64,000 nt of DNA, taken from the NCBI GenBank assembly GCA_018894105.1, contig CM032121.1:24893730-24957729 (forward strand), given 5' to 3'. The notes under the pieces were generated by a model. The model did no database searches. It worked only from the letters and a program-made list of their open reading frames with translations, and was not told where the DNA came from. This document shows positions 24,171 through 36,900 of the stretch, in pieces; the stretch's first letter is position 1; each line of letters opens with the position of its first letter. The translations under genes were made by a program, and so were the position numbers. Source of the stretch: Jacaranda mimosifolia. Its lineage: Eukaryota > Streptophyta > Magnoliopsida > Lamiales > Bignoniaceae.

Positions 24171-24378
24171 CATTTTTGATCCGAGTGCTCTTGTCGGGGT
24201 TTTCAAGCTCTAGCTCGATTATTTTGAACTCCCCAATCGGCTCGACCTAGGTGTTCTCTAGTTTTCTTTTCTTGTATGTCTGTCCCTCCTCGAGTTCCAC
24301 TGTAGAGGCGTCCCCCAAGGGCTTCAGTTAGGGTCGGGCCTTCTGCTCGCTGGATTTGACTGAAATGATCTAGCAGTA

Positions 24379-24902
24379 CTAAGCTTCCTTAACGTTGCAT
24401 GAAAGCTCACCTACCCCTGCTGGGTTTGGAAATTTGATTTTCGTATGGTAGGTCGAAACAATAGCCCGAAAATCATTTAGGGTCGGTCGACCAATGATGA
24501 CATTGTAGGCAAATAGAGCGTCAACGACCAGGTAGTTTATCATGAATGTTCTGCTGTGGGGGTGCCTCTCCAAATGATGTGGATAGGTTTGATGGATCCT
24601 TTCGGGATGATTTTTGATCCCCCGAACCCGACCAGTGGTGTATGGACTGGCTCAAATTTTAGTTGTCTCAAATTCATTCTTTTTAAGGTGGATAAGAATA
24701 TGATGTTGGCAGAGCTACTATTGTCGACCAGGACCTTTCTTACTTTGATATTCGCAATTCTGAATGATATGACCATTGGGCAGTCCATCTTGTGGTCGGC
24801 TCTTCTATTCTCGAGATGGGCAAGGACGGCGTTGGTAAAAGAAATTGGCTCTGCATTAGTCAAGAGCTGGAAAATTATTTCGATCGGAGTGGATTTGGTC
24901 AA
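24379..24902 (-). pseudogene. Gypsy aspartic protease region
   Basis: The frame contains KVLVDNSSSANIIFLSTLKR, matching the flap-proximal active-site region of gypsy proteases, where Tat elements usually have a D-G/S/T-G-S-S-A pattern. Here the residues after the catalytic Asp are NSSS, so the motif is altered. The downstream GFGGSKIIPKGSI is the usual second conserved strand. A frameshift at about 24540-24573 moves the end (YNVIIGRPTLNDFRAI, the ILGRP-like helix motif) to another frame. The protease would cleave Gag-Pol during particle maturation. Confidence 0.8.
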
Positions 24903-26530
24903 TTCTAGTCGCCGCTGGGTCTGCCTTCTAGCGAACTTCGAGTCCCCTCTTTCTTTCCTTTATCCTCCTTTCTTGGGCTAACCGACCTTTCTCAATGGTG
25001 AGTCTAGTTGATTTTCCCCCTTCTAATCTGGCATGCTTATCGATGTATTTTTTGAGATGGCCTTATTGAATTAGCCTCTCAATCTCATTGTGCAAGTTAA
25101 AATAGTCTTCCGTGTCATGGCCCTTTTGCTTGTGAAAATGGCAATACTTCTTAGATTTTCTCATGGCCTCCATCTCGGTCAGCTTCCTGGGCTTCTTTAG
25201 GAGGTTGTCATGCTGGATGGCGAACAACACCTCTTTCCTTGGGAGGTTAAGCGGAGTATAATCATAGAAGCGCTTAATGGGGGATCATCGACCTTTCCTG
25301 TGCTGACGATCATCATTCTCCTTGTTCTTTTTCCTATCGACCTCAAGGTTGCCATATTTAAGTCTATTCATGTCTTCATGAGTCATATATCTTTCTGCGA
25401 GGTTGAGCAACTATTCCATCGACCGGGGCAGCTCGCGCACCAATACATTGGTACATTCATTGTGTTTGAGGCTCAAGAAAAGCACGTCGATCAGGAACTC
25501 AATCCGGGGGCTATCAATCTTCAACACTTTTGTATTAAACCTAATGAAGAAGTTGCGAGGCACTCTCCTTCATTCTATTTTACTGTGTGTAGGTAAGTAT
25601 GAGGAAACTTGGCCTTCCTTCAGCTAGCAAACTGGTGCAGAAATTTGTCACACAACTGGTCGTATGAATATATCGACGCTGGCTCCAACTTAACGAACTA
25701 ATTGAGCGCAATCCCTTGAAAAGTAGTCACCAACATCTTAGCATGGATGTAGTCATTATGCCCATGCAGCTAGCTGCATCATGTGCTCGAATTGCATTAA
25801 GTGTTCATTTGGGTCCGACGAGCTGTCATAACGTGGCAGGCCAGTTGAGACCTTGGTGTCAATAGCGATGCACTCATCGATGATCTCCTGGACGAACGAC
25901 GACTCCCTTTCTCATCAAAATCTCAGCGGCCCCTTTGGGCTGTGAATTTTCTCAATGTTTCTCCTTGAAATCTATTCCAAGTGCCTATTTAGCTGCTAGA
26001 CCTAATGAGATACCTCTTCCCGCTTCTCTCTATCAACTTAAGAGGCATTTCTATATGGCTGAGGCCTTGAGCACCTGACCCTATCGCGCTGTGAGGCTCG
26101 AAGAGGTAGAATGCCATGATCAATAGAATCCGCCACCTCTTCGTGGGGGGCAGGTCGGGTTACTTCCTTGGGAAAATGTCCCGGACTGTTCTCACATCTC
26201 GAAGGAGGGCTTTTAGACTCTGGTCGGCCATGATTTTCTCTAGGCAGTCTCTCTTTGAAGGGCGCTGGTTGTGGGGTAGCGCTAGCTGCTGGTTCTGGTT
26301 AGACTGCGTGTCGATTCAGTGCAGCAAAAATTTGCGCAGATATCTGCTCGCTGATGAGCTACATTAACTAGGGCACGATCAGGGTGACCACCTACTCTGG
26401 CTGGGCGCTTGGTCTTAGTACACCAGGTTCTAGCAGCGGTTGAGGGCGAGGAGGGGTGGTAGACTTCATGTTTTCTTCTCTTTCCAAAGCAGCTCGCCTG
26501 ATGTTAACCATTTTCAATTGTGGACTTAAA
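24903..26530 (-). pseudogene. Gypsy gag
   Basis: In minus-strand frames interrupted by stops I can read AKMLVTTFQGIALN, LEPASIYSYDQLCDKFLHQF (Retrotrans_gag-like core, about 25620-25730) and, further downstream, KKYCHFHKQKGHDTEDY with FNLHNEIERLIQ (about 25075-25160). The latter is the Cys/His segment usual in Tat Gag. Gag forms the virus-like particle and binds the RNA. Plus-strand frames in this region are chance. Confidence 0.75.
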
Positions 26531-26534
26531 GTTT

Positions 26535-26550
26535 CCCACAGATGGCGCCA
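26535..26550 (-). other. Primer-binding site of the gypsy element
   Basis: On the minus strand this is TGGCGCCATCTGTGGG, two bases from the 5' LTR, a form well known from Tat and Athila elements. Confidence 0.85.
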
Positions 26551-26552
26551 AA

Positions 26553-27317
26553 TGATGAGTGTAAAAGCTGTATGTAACTAGACTGGGATAGAATCTAGGT
26601 ATGTTGACCTGTCTGGGCTGAGTCCTGCAACTATGAGCAAACGTCAGGCTAGTCGACGTGCCCTCGGCTATGGCACTCTGATGCTCAAGTCATACAAGAA
26701 TGACCAGATAAGATGAGCAACATAGTGAGGGCTTTTTAGTGTAGAATGGAATACCTTTGATGATCCTGGAATAGGGGTATTTATAGCCTTCCCTAAGTGA
26801 GGGATTTGTCTGAGATGCCCTTAACTTGCAGAAAGAGCCCTTGTTCTTGTATAAGGGGCTTTAGGTCATCTCCCATCCTTGTACTATTCTAGGTGGCTTT
26901 ATCTCTAGGTTTCATAGATAGAATAGTACATTGGAGGCACACCTCTGCATGGCGCGGCAATATGGGCGGTACTGGGGCAACACGCGCCATTAATATGAAG
27001 GTATGCTTCCTATCACGGCATTTAATTCGACAGAGAAGGATCCTGCAGTGATTCGACCTCACTGGTCGGTAATGGGGTCGACCTTAGGGTGGGTTGACGA
27101 CCTATGGAAGAGGTAGCTAAACATTATGGTCGAATGAGTCGAGCGTCTGACTTCGGACCGCAGCCTAATCGAATGACACTTGCATTGTTCAGCGCGCCCT
27201 CTAAATAGAGACGTGGCAGGTCAACAACGTGATTAGGCCCCGAAGATGAAATGGGCTCGATGCTATACTCTCGGATCTATAGTCTTTGGGTTGGGCCTAT
27301 TGGGTCATCCCATATCA
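26553..27317 (-). repeat. Gypsy 5' LTR
   Basis: Partner of 14982-15760, with ends TGATGAGTG and CATATCA in plus orientation. It sits beside the primer-binding site, which makes it the 5' LTR of a minus-strand element. It carries two small length differences from the other LTR, so the insertion is not very recent. Confidence 0.92.
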
Positions 27318-27344
27318 GGTTGTAAATAAAAATGTAATAATAGT

Positions 27345-30300
27345 TGATGTGACATGTGAAAGTCATAAAATGTTATTTATTTAATTATGAAGCTTTTTTT
27401 AGAGAAACTTATTAAAAGATATTTGATTGTTTGTAAGATTTTTATGAGAAAAACTTTTGAGATGGATTCATTGAGATATGAATTAAGAATTAATGTTGTG
27501 TATTTGTGTATATAATAGTTATTATATAATATCTATAAATATGTTTTGTTAATAAAAAAATAATGTGATAAAATATACCTTGGAATATCCATAATATATA
27601 TACTAAAATATAATAATGAATTCATGTAATAATTAAATTGATTACTATTTTTAATTTTATTTAAAATATTGAAATAAATGTCTAAATAATTATATATAGT
27701 TATTGCAGTATACAAATTCACTTATTACATGATATATATTTAGATATAAATCTATATATAACTATATATATTGATTTGTAAGTATATATAATTATATATT
27801 TATATGTAAATATATATAATTATATAATATGAATTAACTATATATAAAATTACATAAATATTTACTAAATTATATATATATAATTAGATATATACTTACT
27901 AGGCATACGTGATATAAATATATATGTATATGTTAAATTATATATATATAGTCAATTATATAATTATTCTTTTTATGCTTTTAACACGAATAAATTATTA
28001 AGCATGTCATAACACAAATAATTACTAGATAAAAAGTTTTACGAGTCAAGAAATGAGAAGGCACATAAACGAGACCACAACACCATAATTGAAATACACA
28101 GTGAATAGTACTTGTAATATAGAAAGTATAATAAAAAAATTTAAAAGTATTCAAAATAAAGTATAGTGAATCTAATGCATAATAAGAAAAAAGATAATAA
28201 ACAGCCACACTATCTGGGAGAAGAACAACACCTAGCATCTAACCATCCTCTCTAACCATGCAAAGTGCAACATCAGCTCAAGGTGACCTAGCAGTGCTGT
28301 CATAAGTATCCTCACAAGAAATAGCAACATCTATACTACCCTGGGAGTCGTTAAGCTAAATCACCTGTATGGATCGCGAACAACTATGTGTAGGAGCACG
28401 TGGAACATAGAAGGGGGTAGGGGGATTGGTGCAACCATAGGTAGGGCAGGTGGGCCACGTAGGGGATCATCCTCGGAGTCCGATATCATAATAGATGCCA
28501 CAGACGCTCTCTCATCATCATCCAGGTCAATAACATCGATAAGTGAAAATATATCCCAACTGGATGTACAATGGCCCTCCACTCAGCCCAAAATACCGCT
28601 GTCTAGTGATCTCTTGCAAGTAGCAAATGATGTTAAGCAATATGACAATGTTAGCGTGTTCAGTTGGTAATACACATATAATGTAGTATTACAATTGTAG
28701 ATAGCATATTACACATCACAATAGATAACATAAAAGAAAATACATGCATGCTATATATGGACCCAATAATGCATGTCAACCCTCACTACATTAGTGGTGG
28801 GCTAAACTACAATCCAAGAATAGATGTATATTCAATAAATGACAAGTAGTATATGCATAACTGCCAATTTTCTTCACCCTCACCATCTGTACTAAAATCT
28901 CCTAGCCAAAATTGTGTGATAACTATACTTAAAGATTATTGCACAATGCAAATAGAATGATGTGGTCAGACAGGTTGTAGTACTAACACCTATGTCATAC
29001 GTAGTAATGCCGTCTTCTCTTAGTCCAGTATAGGTTGCAAAAAAATATTATTGTAGCTGGTTGTGCATGCATAGTAGCATACTTTAGGTGAGGTATGGAT
29101 TTAATATTGCAAAAGCATTATGATTGTAAATGTTTGTCTTTGTACCATACATGCGAGTGTGTTTGTATATGACAAATAAAAAAAATACTATACAATATGT
29201 TGACCCTTTGATGATTTTGCATGAGTTTAAAAGTTTTGATTATGACAATGTTTGCTGCATGATTGATGTGAATTATTTGCATAAATCAGCTAAAACTTGT
29301 CTTCTGTTGTCTGAAACTTATCTTTCCTTATATTGATTATGACAGCATATCTTTATATTTAGTTAAGTACATCATATCTCTTATTTATGGAAGAATTATC
29401 ATGCTGCTGATTCTTGTATTTAAGCATGTGCTCGTCATGGCCAGATTTAGTGAACTTCTTGTAAAATATTCTTATATCTTAATTGATTTGACATGTTCAA
29501 AATCCTAAGTGAAAACTCAGGTAGAGGAGTAGGCTAGCTGAACCTCCATAAATACTAGTGTTCATTTACTTTTATTTTTACTGCTTTATTTATCACTGGT
29601 CTGTCTAGTTGTTTAACTGGTATTTACAAATTCAAGTCAGTAACTAAAACTATTTTCTGCAAAAGACTTAAAGTATTTTGAAAGGCTAAATAGTTATTGA
29701 GTGATAATCTTCCGTTACATTAAAATCCGTTAGGCCTAATTTACACCCCCCTCTTTCCCCCACCCTCTTAGGGTTACATTCACTTTCACAATACATAAAA
29801 TATAAAAGCAAACCATCCATAACATTATACATGAAATATAATAATGAAAGAAAAAAATAAAGTTTCTCATATTCCATATATAAGAGTACACTTGAAATGA
29901 CATGTATAATGTTATAAGTATCATATAATAGAAATACATCACCAATAGAGACCAAGATACGAATAAGTAATATAAGCAGCATGACAAAAATAATGACAAA
30001 TAAAATGCATGCGCAACCATAATATACGTCTGTCATCCATCCAACTGGAGTATAGAGATGAGTTAGTGCAGGGCTTAAATGCCCAACTGATGTTGAGGTG
30101 CGGCTGGCACTCCTAAATGGAGCACCCTCAAGTAAGTTGTAAAGGCATGTAAGGTGAAGCAACAAAGGACGTATGCATCTGTAAACCACTTAGACATGGT
30201 TGTGTTCGATATGATTGGGAATGATGACGTTCCCAATCCTCTGCCCAAATGAAGTTGCCACAATGGTTCTTACATAAGGGGCAAGTGTAGAACCAATAGA

Positions 30301-30699
30301 TGTAATTCCTCTTTGTCCTCGCCATCAACAACAGCATCGAACTTTTGTGACGTGAACACATAGAATGTAGTGCCGGCACCATAATAGCTGAAAGGAATTA
30401 AATTGAACTTCACTAGATAGCTAGATTTTATTATAGTGTACGTAGGTAAAGCAATATCAAAGTATTGCCAAATTAAGACATAATTTTAAACATTATATAA
30501 GATTAACATTCATATTTTCAAACATGCAATAGAACATATTCAACATAAACATAGCACAAACATTAACAACTATGATTAAAATAGTGTTATGATATTAGGA
30601 GAACACATCAAACAAGTCTAACAAATTAGATAGACTATAATTGCATTTATTATAATTTCAAATCTATTGGGCAATATAGTCACACAAGACATTTTGTTC
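27345..30699. other. AT-rich region, possible transposon DNA
   Basis: 27345-27980 is extremely AT-rich with many ATATATA runs. Minus-strand frames at 28361-28582 (acidic, then Pro-rich) and 30128-30382 (with CPLCKNHCGNF and Trp/His-rich surroundings) look mildly protein-like. They could be a remnant of an accessory protein of the Harbinger element to the right, but I recognise no domain. Other ORFs here have low complexity. Confidence 0.3.
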
Positions 30700-31440
30700 C
30701 CAAATACCTTTTAGAGACATATCAACAATTCTTGCTTATTGTCATACAAAAGCTTCAACTCCTCATCTATGTAGTCCGAGTCAACGTACTCATCAAATAT
30801 GTCATCTTGCAAACTATATCTATGCACAAAGTTGTGAAGTACACAAGAAGCAACCATAATGTCGGATTTTGTCGACACTAGTTAATTAGGCATCAAGCCT
30901 TGCAAAATGGGGAAACATTTTTTCAATATCCCATAGAAGCTAAATATGGTTCCTAACTGTGGCGTGGCGACATTTGAATGTTTCTTTCAATGTAGAAGGT
31001 TTACAATTTGGCCCAGATTAATAAGGAATGTCATAGCATTCACCCTACATAGTGACATAAATCTAGAAAAGTTTGTATATTCAGAGCCAACCACATAGAA
31101 CTTGTCTACAAAGAAATTGTAACTATTGTTGAGTTAATTGTTGACTATGAAATAGAATAAGGTATAACTACCTCATATGCATTATAAATGCACCTAGAGG
31201 AAGTCAAGGAAAGTTGTACTCCGGATTAATAACATATCCAGAAAAATTCTAGCATCATTTATGCTACCTTCCTAGCTGGCTAGAACGAATATGAACATAA
31301 AGTTGAAATCACATGTTGCCATAACATTTTGCGTAATATAAGCCTTTCTAATATTACGCCGCCATTTCTTATCTTAGCATAGAGCAAACGAAATGTATCC
31401 TTACTCATTTTCAACTGTTCAAAAAAAATGACCGTTGTGT
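30700..31440 (-). pseudogene. PIF/Harbinger transposase (DDE_4) remnant
   Basis: Reading the minus strand, an N-terminal helix motif SKDTFRLLYAKIR is followed, with a deletion of the first DDE block, by AYITQNVMATCDFNFMFIFV and EGSINDARIFLDML, then YGILKKCFPILQGL and the C-terminal MVASCVLHNFVHRYSLQDD with IFDEYVDSDYIDEE. These are the standard landmarks of plant Harbinger transposases. The first catalytic Asp region is missing, the Asp in SINDARIF remains, and several stops interrupt the frame. The enzyme would cut and paste the element in the nucleus; this copy cannot. I could not locate the terminal inverted repeats with confidence. Confidence 0.75.
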
Positions 31441-32510
31441 CCCTAAAAAAACTTCAAACTTTTTCCTTGAAATTATTTGATAGAATAGTTATGTCTCAGA
31501 CACTCCACTTCCATCTTTACTATCAAGCCAATTCATTAGGTGGGTGAGAATTTCAATCACCCAATCCTACCTTTAATCACTTCACCATACATAAGTATGA
31601 TAAAGGCCATTTTATTTTGCTTGACCATATAGTTTTCTTGCCTTGCTATTGTAACTACGTTGTGAATTTGATTCAATCTATGTGCAATCACATATTCTTT
31701 ATTGTAATTCATATTCAAATGTGTAATTGCATACATGTGCATGACTTCACGAATAATTAATTTAAAATAATGAACCAAATATAGGTAAGGCAAGACAGAT
31801 GAAAAGTAATGACAAAAAGTTCAATGAAGCAAGCCACAATTAAAACCTATCTATAAAATGTAATATAATACTATCGTATATTTCTATTTAAATATTCCCT
31901 AAATAGAATACTGCCCAAAGTCACATATTCATTTTACTTATCAATTTTTATTCTATAGTTGATAATCACATTAAAAAAGTATTTTAAATCTTTAGCATGT
32001 ATTTTTGATAATAATATATCATGAATTAAATAGTTCAGATGAGTTTGTATAAATTGTATGATATATTTATTTTTTTATATTAGACTCCATCAATTATAAA
32101 TATATCCACTAATGAAAAGGCTTGATATATTTACTCAATATATGAAATGTTTTATGAAATTTGAAAATTTTAAATAATTTTCATTAAAAATAAAATTATT
32201 GATAGATCTGTTTTTAAGGATAATTAACTAGTACGAAGTATATATAATATTTATAGTAAAATCCATTGATGGAGCCTAATTTTATGTATTACTAAAGTAC
32301 ATATATTAAATATCTTATTAAATAGCCCATGTAAATTTGAAAGAGATTGAGATGGCCATTAGAAAATAATAACAAAATAATGAAGTATAATAATTACTAA
32401 AACTGTGACAACTTAGAAATTTGTAACAAAAAATTGTAAACAGTTTACACAAGTTTAAACAAATTTCTATAATTTTATAACTACTTTAATAAATTTTCTT
32501 GATTTCATTT
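31441..32510. other. Intergenic, no recognised gene
   Basis: AT-rich DNA without domain signal. The minus-strand frame at 31557-31793 has no recognisable motif. Confidence 0.35.
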
Positions 32511-32520
32511 GTAAATATTT

Positions 32521-33563
32521 GGCCAAATTGCAATTTTCATCCTGTGACTTTGCTCGATTTGGTTTTTTGTCTTCTAAATTACAAAATTTCAGTTTAGTCC
32601 TATAAGTATCAAAATATTGTCACTTTTAATCTTTTTTTCGCTGGAGCCAATGAAAGTCTCTGAAAAAGCTGACATGGCTCACCTGGTGCATGCCTATTTG
32701 GATTTTTTGCCTTATTGGCAGCTGATGTGGCTTGATGAATTGGGGGGAATAAAAAAAAATTGCAGTTTTCGTCCTGTAACTTTACCTACTTTGGATTTTG
32801 GTCCTATAAGTTGTAAAATTTTAATTTAGTCCTATAAGTATCAAAAAATTGTCACTTTTAGTCTTTTTTTCATCGGAGCCGGTGAAAGTCGTCAAAAAAG
32901 TTGTCATGACTCACCGAGCGCATGCCCATTTGAAATTTTTGCCTTGTTGGCAACTGACGTGGCTTAATTAATTGAAAAAAAAAAATGTCAACTATGGATC
33001 TGGCCATGGCTGCCTGCCATGGCCAGATCCATAGTTTTTCCTTTTATTTTTTTTAAAATTTTTATTTTTAATTTATTTATTTTTAATTAAATTATTTTTT
33101 AATTACCATGTGATTTTTGGTTTTTAATTAGTAAATAATTATAAACTATATTAAATATATATTTATATAAATATGTGTATATATAAGTGTATATTTTTAA
33201 TTCAAAGTATAATTATAAAAATGACAATTTTTTGAATTGCAATTTTGCAACTTGTAGGATTATTAGAATTGCAATTTTGCAACTTATAGGACCAAAATTT
33301 AAAATGGGTAAAGTTACAGGATGAAAATTGCAATTTTGCCAATTAATCAAGTCACGTCAGCTACCAACAAGGCAAAAACTCCAAATGGGTACGTGCCTAG
33401 CAAGCCAGGTCAGCTTTTCCGGCAACCTTGGCCGTCTCCGGCAAAAAAAGGATGAAAAATAACATTTTTTTAGATACTTATAGGACTAGAATTACAATTA
33501 TGCAACTTATAGGACCAAAATCCGAAATGGGTAAAATTACAGGATGAAAATTACAATTTTACC
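32521..33563. mobile_element. Non-autonomous MULE with doubled TIRs
   Basis: The left end GGCCAAATTGCAATTTTCATCC and the reversed right end GGTAAAATTGTAATTTTCATCC match. An exact 10-bp duplication GTAAATATTT flanks the element at 32511-32520 and 33564-33573. Each arm holds the TIR sequence twice in tandem (units starting near 32521 and 32754 on the left, and near 33563 and 33340 on the right). There is no transposase. The short ORF at 32617-32829 lies in the TIR and is not a gene. Confidence 0.88.
32990..33036. repeat. Perfect 21-bp hairpin at the MULE centre
   Basis: AACTATGGATCTGGCCATGG plus C (32990-33010) is followed by the 5-base loop TGCCT and by the exact reverse complement at 33016-33036. 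Confidence 0.95.
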
Positions 33564-33573
33564 GTAAATATTT

Positions 33574-33930
33574 TATACTAGCTGTATAATATTAATTAAT
33601 TTATTAGTGTAAAATAAGCAATTTCTTATATTATATTTATTATATTCATTTACTATACAGTGTCATCTGCTATATTGTCAAATAGAATTTGACTTTTTTA
33701 ATTTACCAAAATATTTTTTCTACTGGATTAATCCTTATTCATTATGAATATTACAAATCATTCATTTGGAGGATTGATTTTTACAAAAAAATTTCTTGCT
33801 TATTTTCAGATTTATAATCAAATTACCATCAAGTGTATTTTTTATTTTATTTTTTATTTATTTATTTTTTTTGCCTCTAGTTTATTCAAATCTAAGCAGA
33901 AGTCCATAACGTCCAAAAAAGAGTAAAAAA
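33574..33930. other. Intergenic, no recognised gene
   Basis: AT-rich with T-runs. No coding signal. Confidence 0.4.
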
Positions 33931-36900
33931 TATTAGCACCCCCTTGGGATGGTCCCTAGCTGAGGCACCACTCAGTTCAGATTTAATTCGCAATTCATAA
34001 TGCAAGCATTAGGCCCATCAGAAATTTTTTCAAAAACCTATCAAAGATATATAGCAGCAGATTTTAAATGTAAACACACCTCATCAAAATACTAAGTACA
34101 TACCATCAAAGGTCTCATAATATCCAGCATAATATTTACATGCCAAGGTCATAATTCAATCTTATATATCACAACATTTCTAAGATAAGGCTTAGCATTC
34201 AAGGAAACCCATATACATATACATACATCCATACTATTGCAAAATTTCATTCACCGATCCAAGACTGAAATCCAAGTCCATCACCTGATCCTGTCCAAGA
34301 AAATCAAAATAAAATGGGGAGTACTAAAGAACTTTGTGAGGGATAATTGTAATCACATGCGATATGGATCTGTGAGGAAGAATCAACTCAACAGATCGTA
34401 AATCATTAGTTAAATAGAAGCATATCAAGATACATCAAACGGTCAGGGGACAGTTGAACAGTCAAGAAACAATTAAACAATTCAGGATACAGTCTCTCAG
34501 TCAGGATACAACCGATCGAATATGATACAGTCAAATAAAGCAGTCCTGAATAACATATTGGTCAGTCAGTCTTACCTAAGCATGACAGTTTGGTACCAGA
34601 TGGTAGATACCTGGGAGTATCTCTAGCATATCACTGGCATACAGACGATACCCAGGAGTATCCCTAGCATATCATAGACAGATGGAAGATACCTAGGAAT
34701 ATCCCTAGAATATCACAAATAGACGGTAGACGTCCAAGAGTATCCCAAGCACATCACAGACAGACGGTAGATACTTAGGAGTATCCTTAGCATATCACTG
34801 ACAGACGATAGATGCCCAAGAGTATCACTAGCACATCATAGACAGACTGTAGATACCTAGAAGTATCCCTAGCATATCACTGACAGATGATAGATGCCCA
34901 GAAGTATTCCTAGCACATCACAGACAGACGGTAGATACCTAGGAGTATCCCTAGCATATCACTAATAGACGATAGATGTCCAGGAGTATCCCTAGCACAT
35001 CACTGACAGACGATAGATGCCCAGGAGTATCCCTATTACATCACAAACAGACGGTAGATGCCCAGGAGTATCCCTATTACATCACAAACAGACGGTAGAT
35101 ACCTAGGAGTATCCCTAGCATATCACTGACGGATGATAGATGCCCAGGAGTATTCCTAGCACATCACAGACAGACGATAGATACATAGGAGTATCCCTAG
35201 CATAGCACTGACAGACGATAGATGCCCAGGAGTATCCCTAACATATCACAGACACACAATCAAACATCACGCCAGGATGAGCACTTAACAATTCCTGTAC
35301 AAATATCAGTTCAATAAACAGTTTGTAGATGCTCAGGGGCAAATTCCTAGCGCATCGTGCATACCAGTTAAACGAGCATAATGGCAAGGCAACGATAACA
35401 GTACAGAACAATTCAGATAACAAAATGGATAGATAGCAGAACAGATGGATAACAGATCAATCAGATAATGAATAATAAACGAAAGTTCTGGACGCCAGAA
35501 CAAACAGAATTCAGAGTCGATAACAAGCAGTAACCATCACAGGATTGTACATATCAGATAACAGATACAATCAAGATTCCAAATAGTTTTCAGATTTCAA
35601 CAAATCAAAATACAGTACAGAAGTAGGAACCCTCACAGGGGTTTATCATCATAGCATATAAGTATAAAATAGTACTAGGTTGTCAAACCCTCACATCTGT
35701 AGCCTAAAAAATGTAGTCACCGACTATTGATCCATGGGACCTACTTCTTCGTCACCTAATCCAAAAGAATAGGTCCAGAGTCAAGATCCTCATTCGACCA
35801 TATAAACATATTTATACAAATTAACAACCCTAAATCTATACTTAATTGCCTAAATCAATAGCCTCAATAAAGGCATGCTAATAATACCGATTTTGATAAA
35901 GGGATATAATCGGGTCCTTAATTATATAATTAATCTAATATCATCATCCCAAATCAAAGTAACAATCCAATTATCTTAATTAAACCAATTATTGTCACTT
36001 AAGTTTCAAATCCATAGAATTAGGGTTTTTAACATCTAATCCACTTATTTAACCAAGATTATCATATAGTATACTAAATTCAGGTCCACTAAATATTTAA
36101 AATCATACATGCTTGGCTAATATCTAATTCTCATATCCAATTATGCTCAGTAACCCAATTATTACTTAGGTCTTAATTTCACCAAATTAGGGTTTAATTG
36201 CTTAATTAACTCAATTAGTCCAAAGTTATCATATATATAACAAGATCTCGGTCCACTAACTTATATAATTATATGCATATCCTAGTTTTCCAGATCAAAT
36301 CACGTGTATTCTTTATTTATACAATACATTGTAATGTTTGGAGGCATATACATACACATGCATACAACTTTAACACAAGTTTCTCGTAGTTACCCACTAT
36401 TTTTTTATCGAAGCTCCAAATGCACGATCAGCTTGCATGCATGTAATCATCACGACAAGACAAACAAACTATTCTGTCACCACCACTGCACTGCTGTTTG
36501 CCGGTTGCCATCCGCTGCCGTCCGCCGCCTCCAGAGTTGGTCAATTCCACCACCAAAAGAAGCGTTTTAGCTCAAATAAACAAACACCCAACTTAATTTC
36601 ACGGTTTACCACGAGGAAGGCTTCCAATTTTAACTCCGACGTCACAACACCACCTCCCGCTGCCATGGAGAGTTTCTTCAATTCCACCGCCAGTGGTGGT
36701 CCGTTTTGGAAGCTGAAGGTGCCAAACTACTCCTTGAGCTGAGATCTTCAAATCCTGCTGCCTGGAAATCCATTTTCGCTACTGCTCCGCCAAACCCATC
36801 AACTATCGCCGTGATCGAGATTTTCGACTACATTTTCGGCCGCCTCACTAGCTGTTTCCAATGGTTCTTGGCACTGGTGTGTTCATGGAGCTGAGATGAA

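Larger units (their letters stand above)
14982..27317 (-). mobile_element. Complete Tat-type Ty3/gypsy retrotransposon, inactive
   Basis: The 12.3-kb element is bounded by LTRs 14982-15760 and 26553-27317 and flanked by a perfect 5-bp target duplication GGTTG (14977-14981 and 27318-27322). Reading on the minus strand the order is 5' LTR, primer-binding site, gag, protease, reverse transcriptase, RNase H, integrase, a tandem repeat, an oppositely oriented ORF, polypurine tract and 3' LTR. The archaeal-type RNase H, the primer site and the antisense ORF all point to the Tat lineage. All coding parts carry stops or frameshifts, and a 1.6-kb insertion lies in the reverse transcriptase. Confidence 0.93.

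Noticed and set aside
29686..30189. 167-codon minus-strand ORF
   Set aside because: Hydrophobic, Leu/Tyr-rich translation of AT-rich DNA, overlapping another frame; no family resemblance. Kept only as part of a possible transposon remnant.
34590..35258. Regular repeats that at first look like a CRISPR array
   Set aside because: The units are directly adjacent tandem copies of about 41 bp without unique spacers, inside a plant LTR; this is a minisatellite.
36437..36742. 101-codon plus-strand ORF in the family B LTR
   Set aside because: It lies wholly in a GC-richer part of the LTR, overlaps another frame and has no domain.
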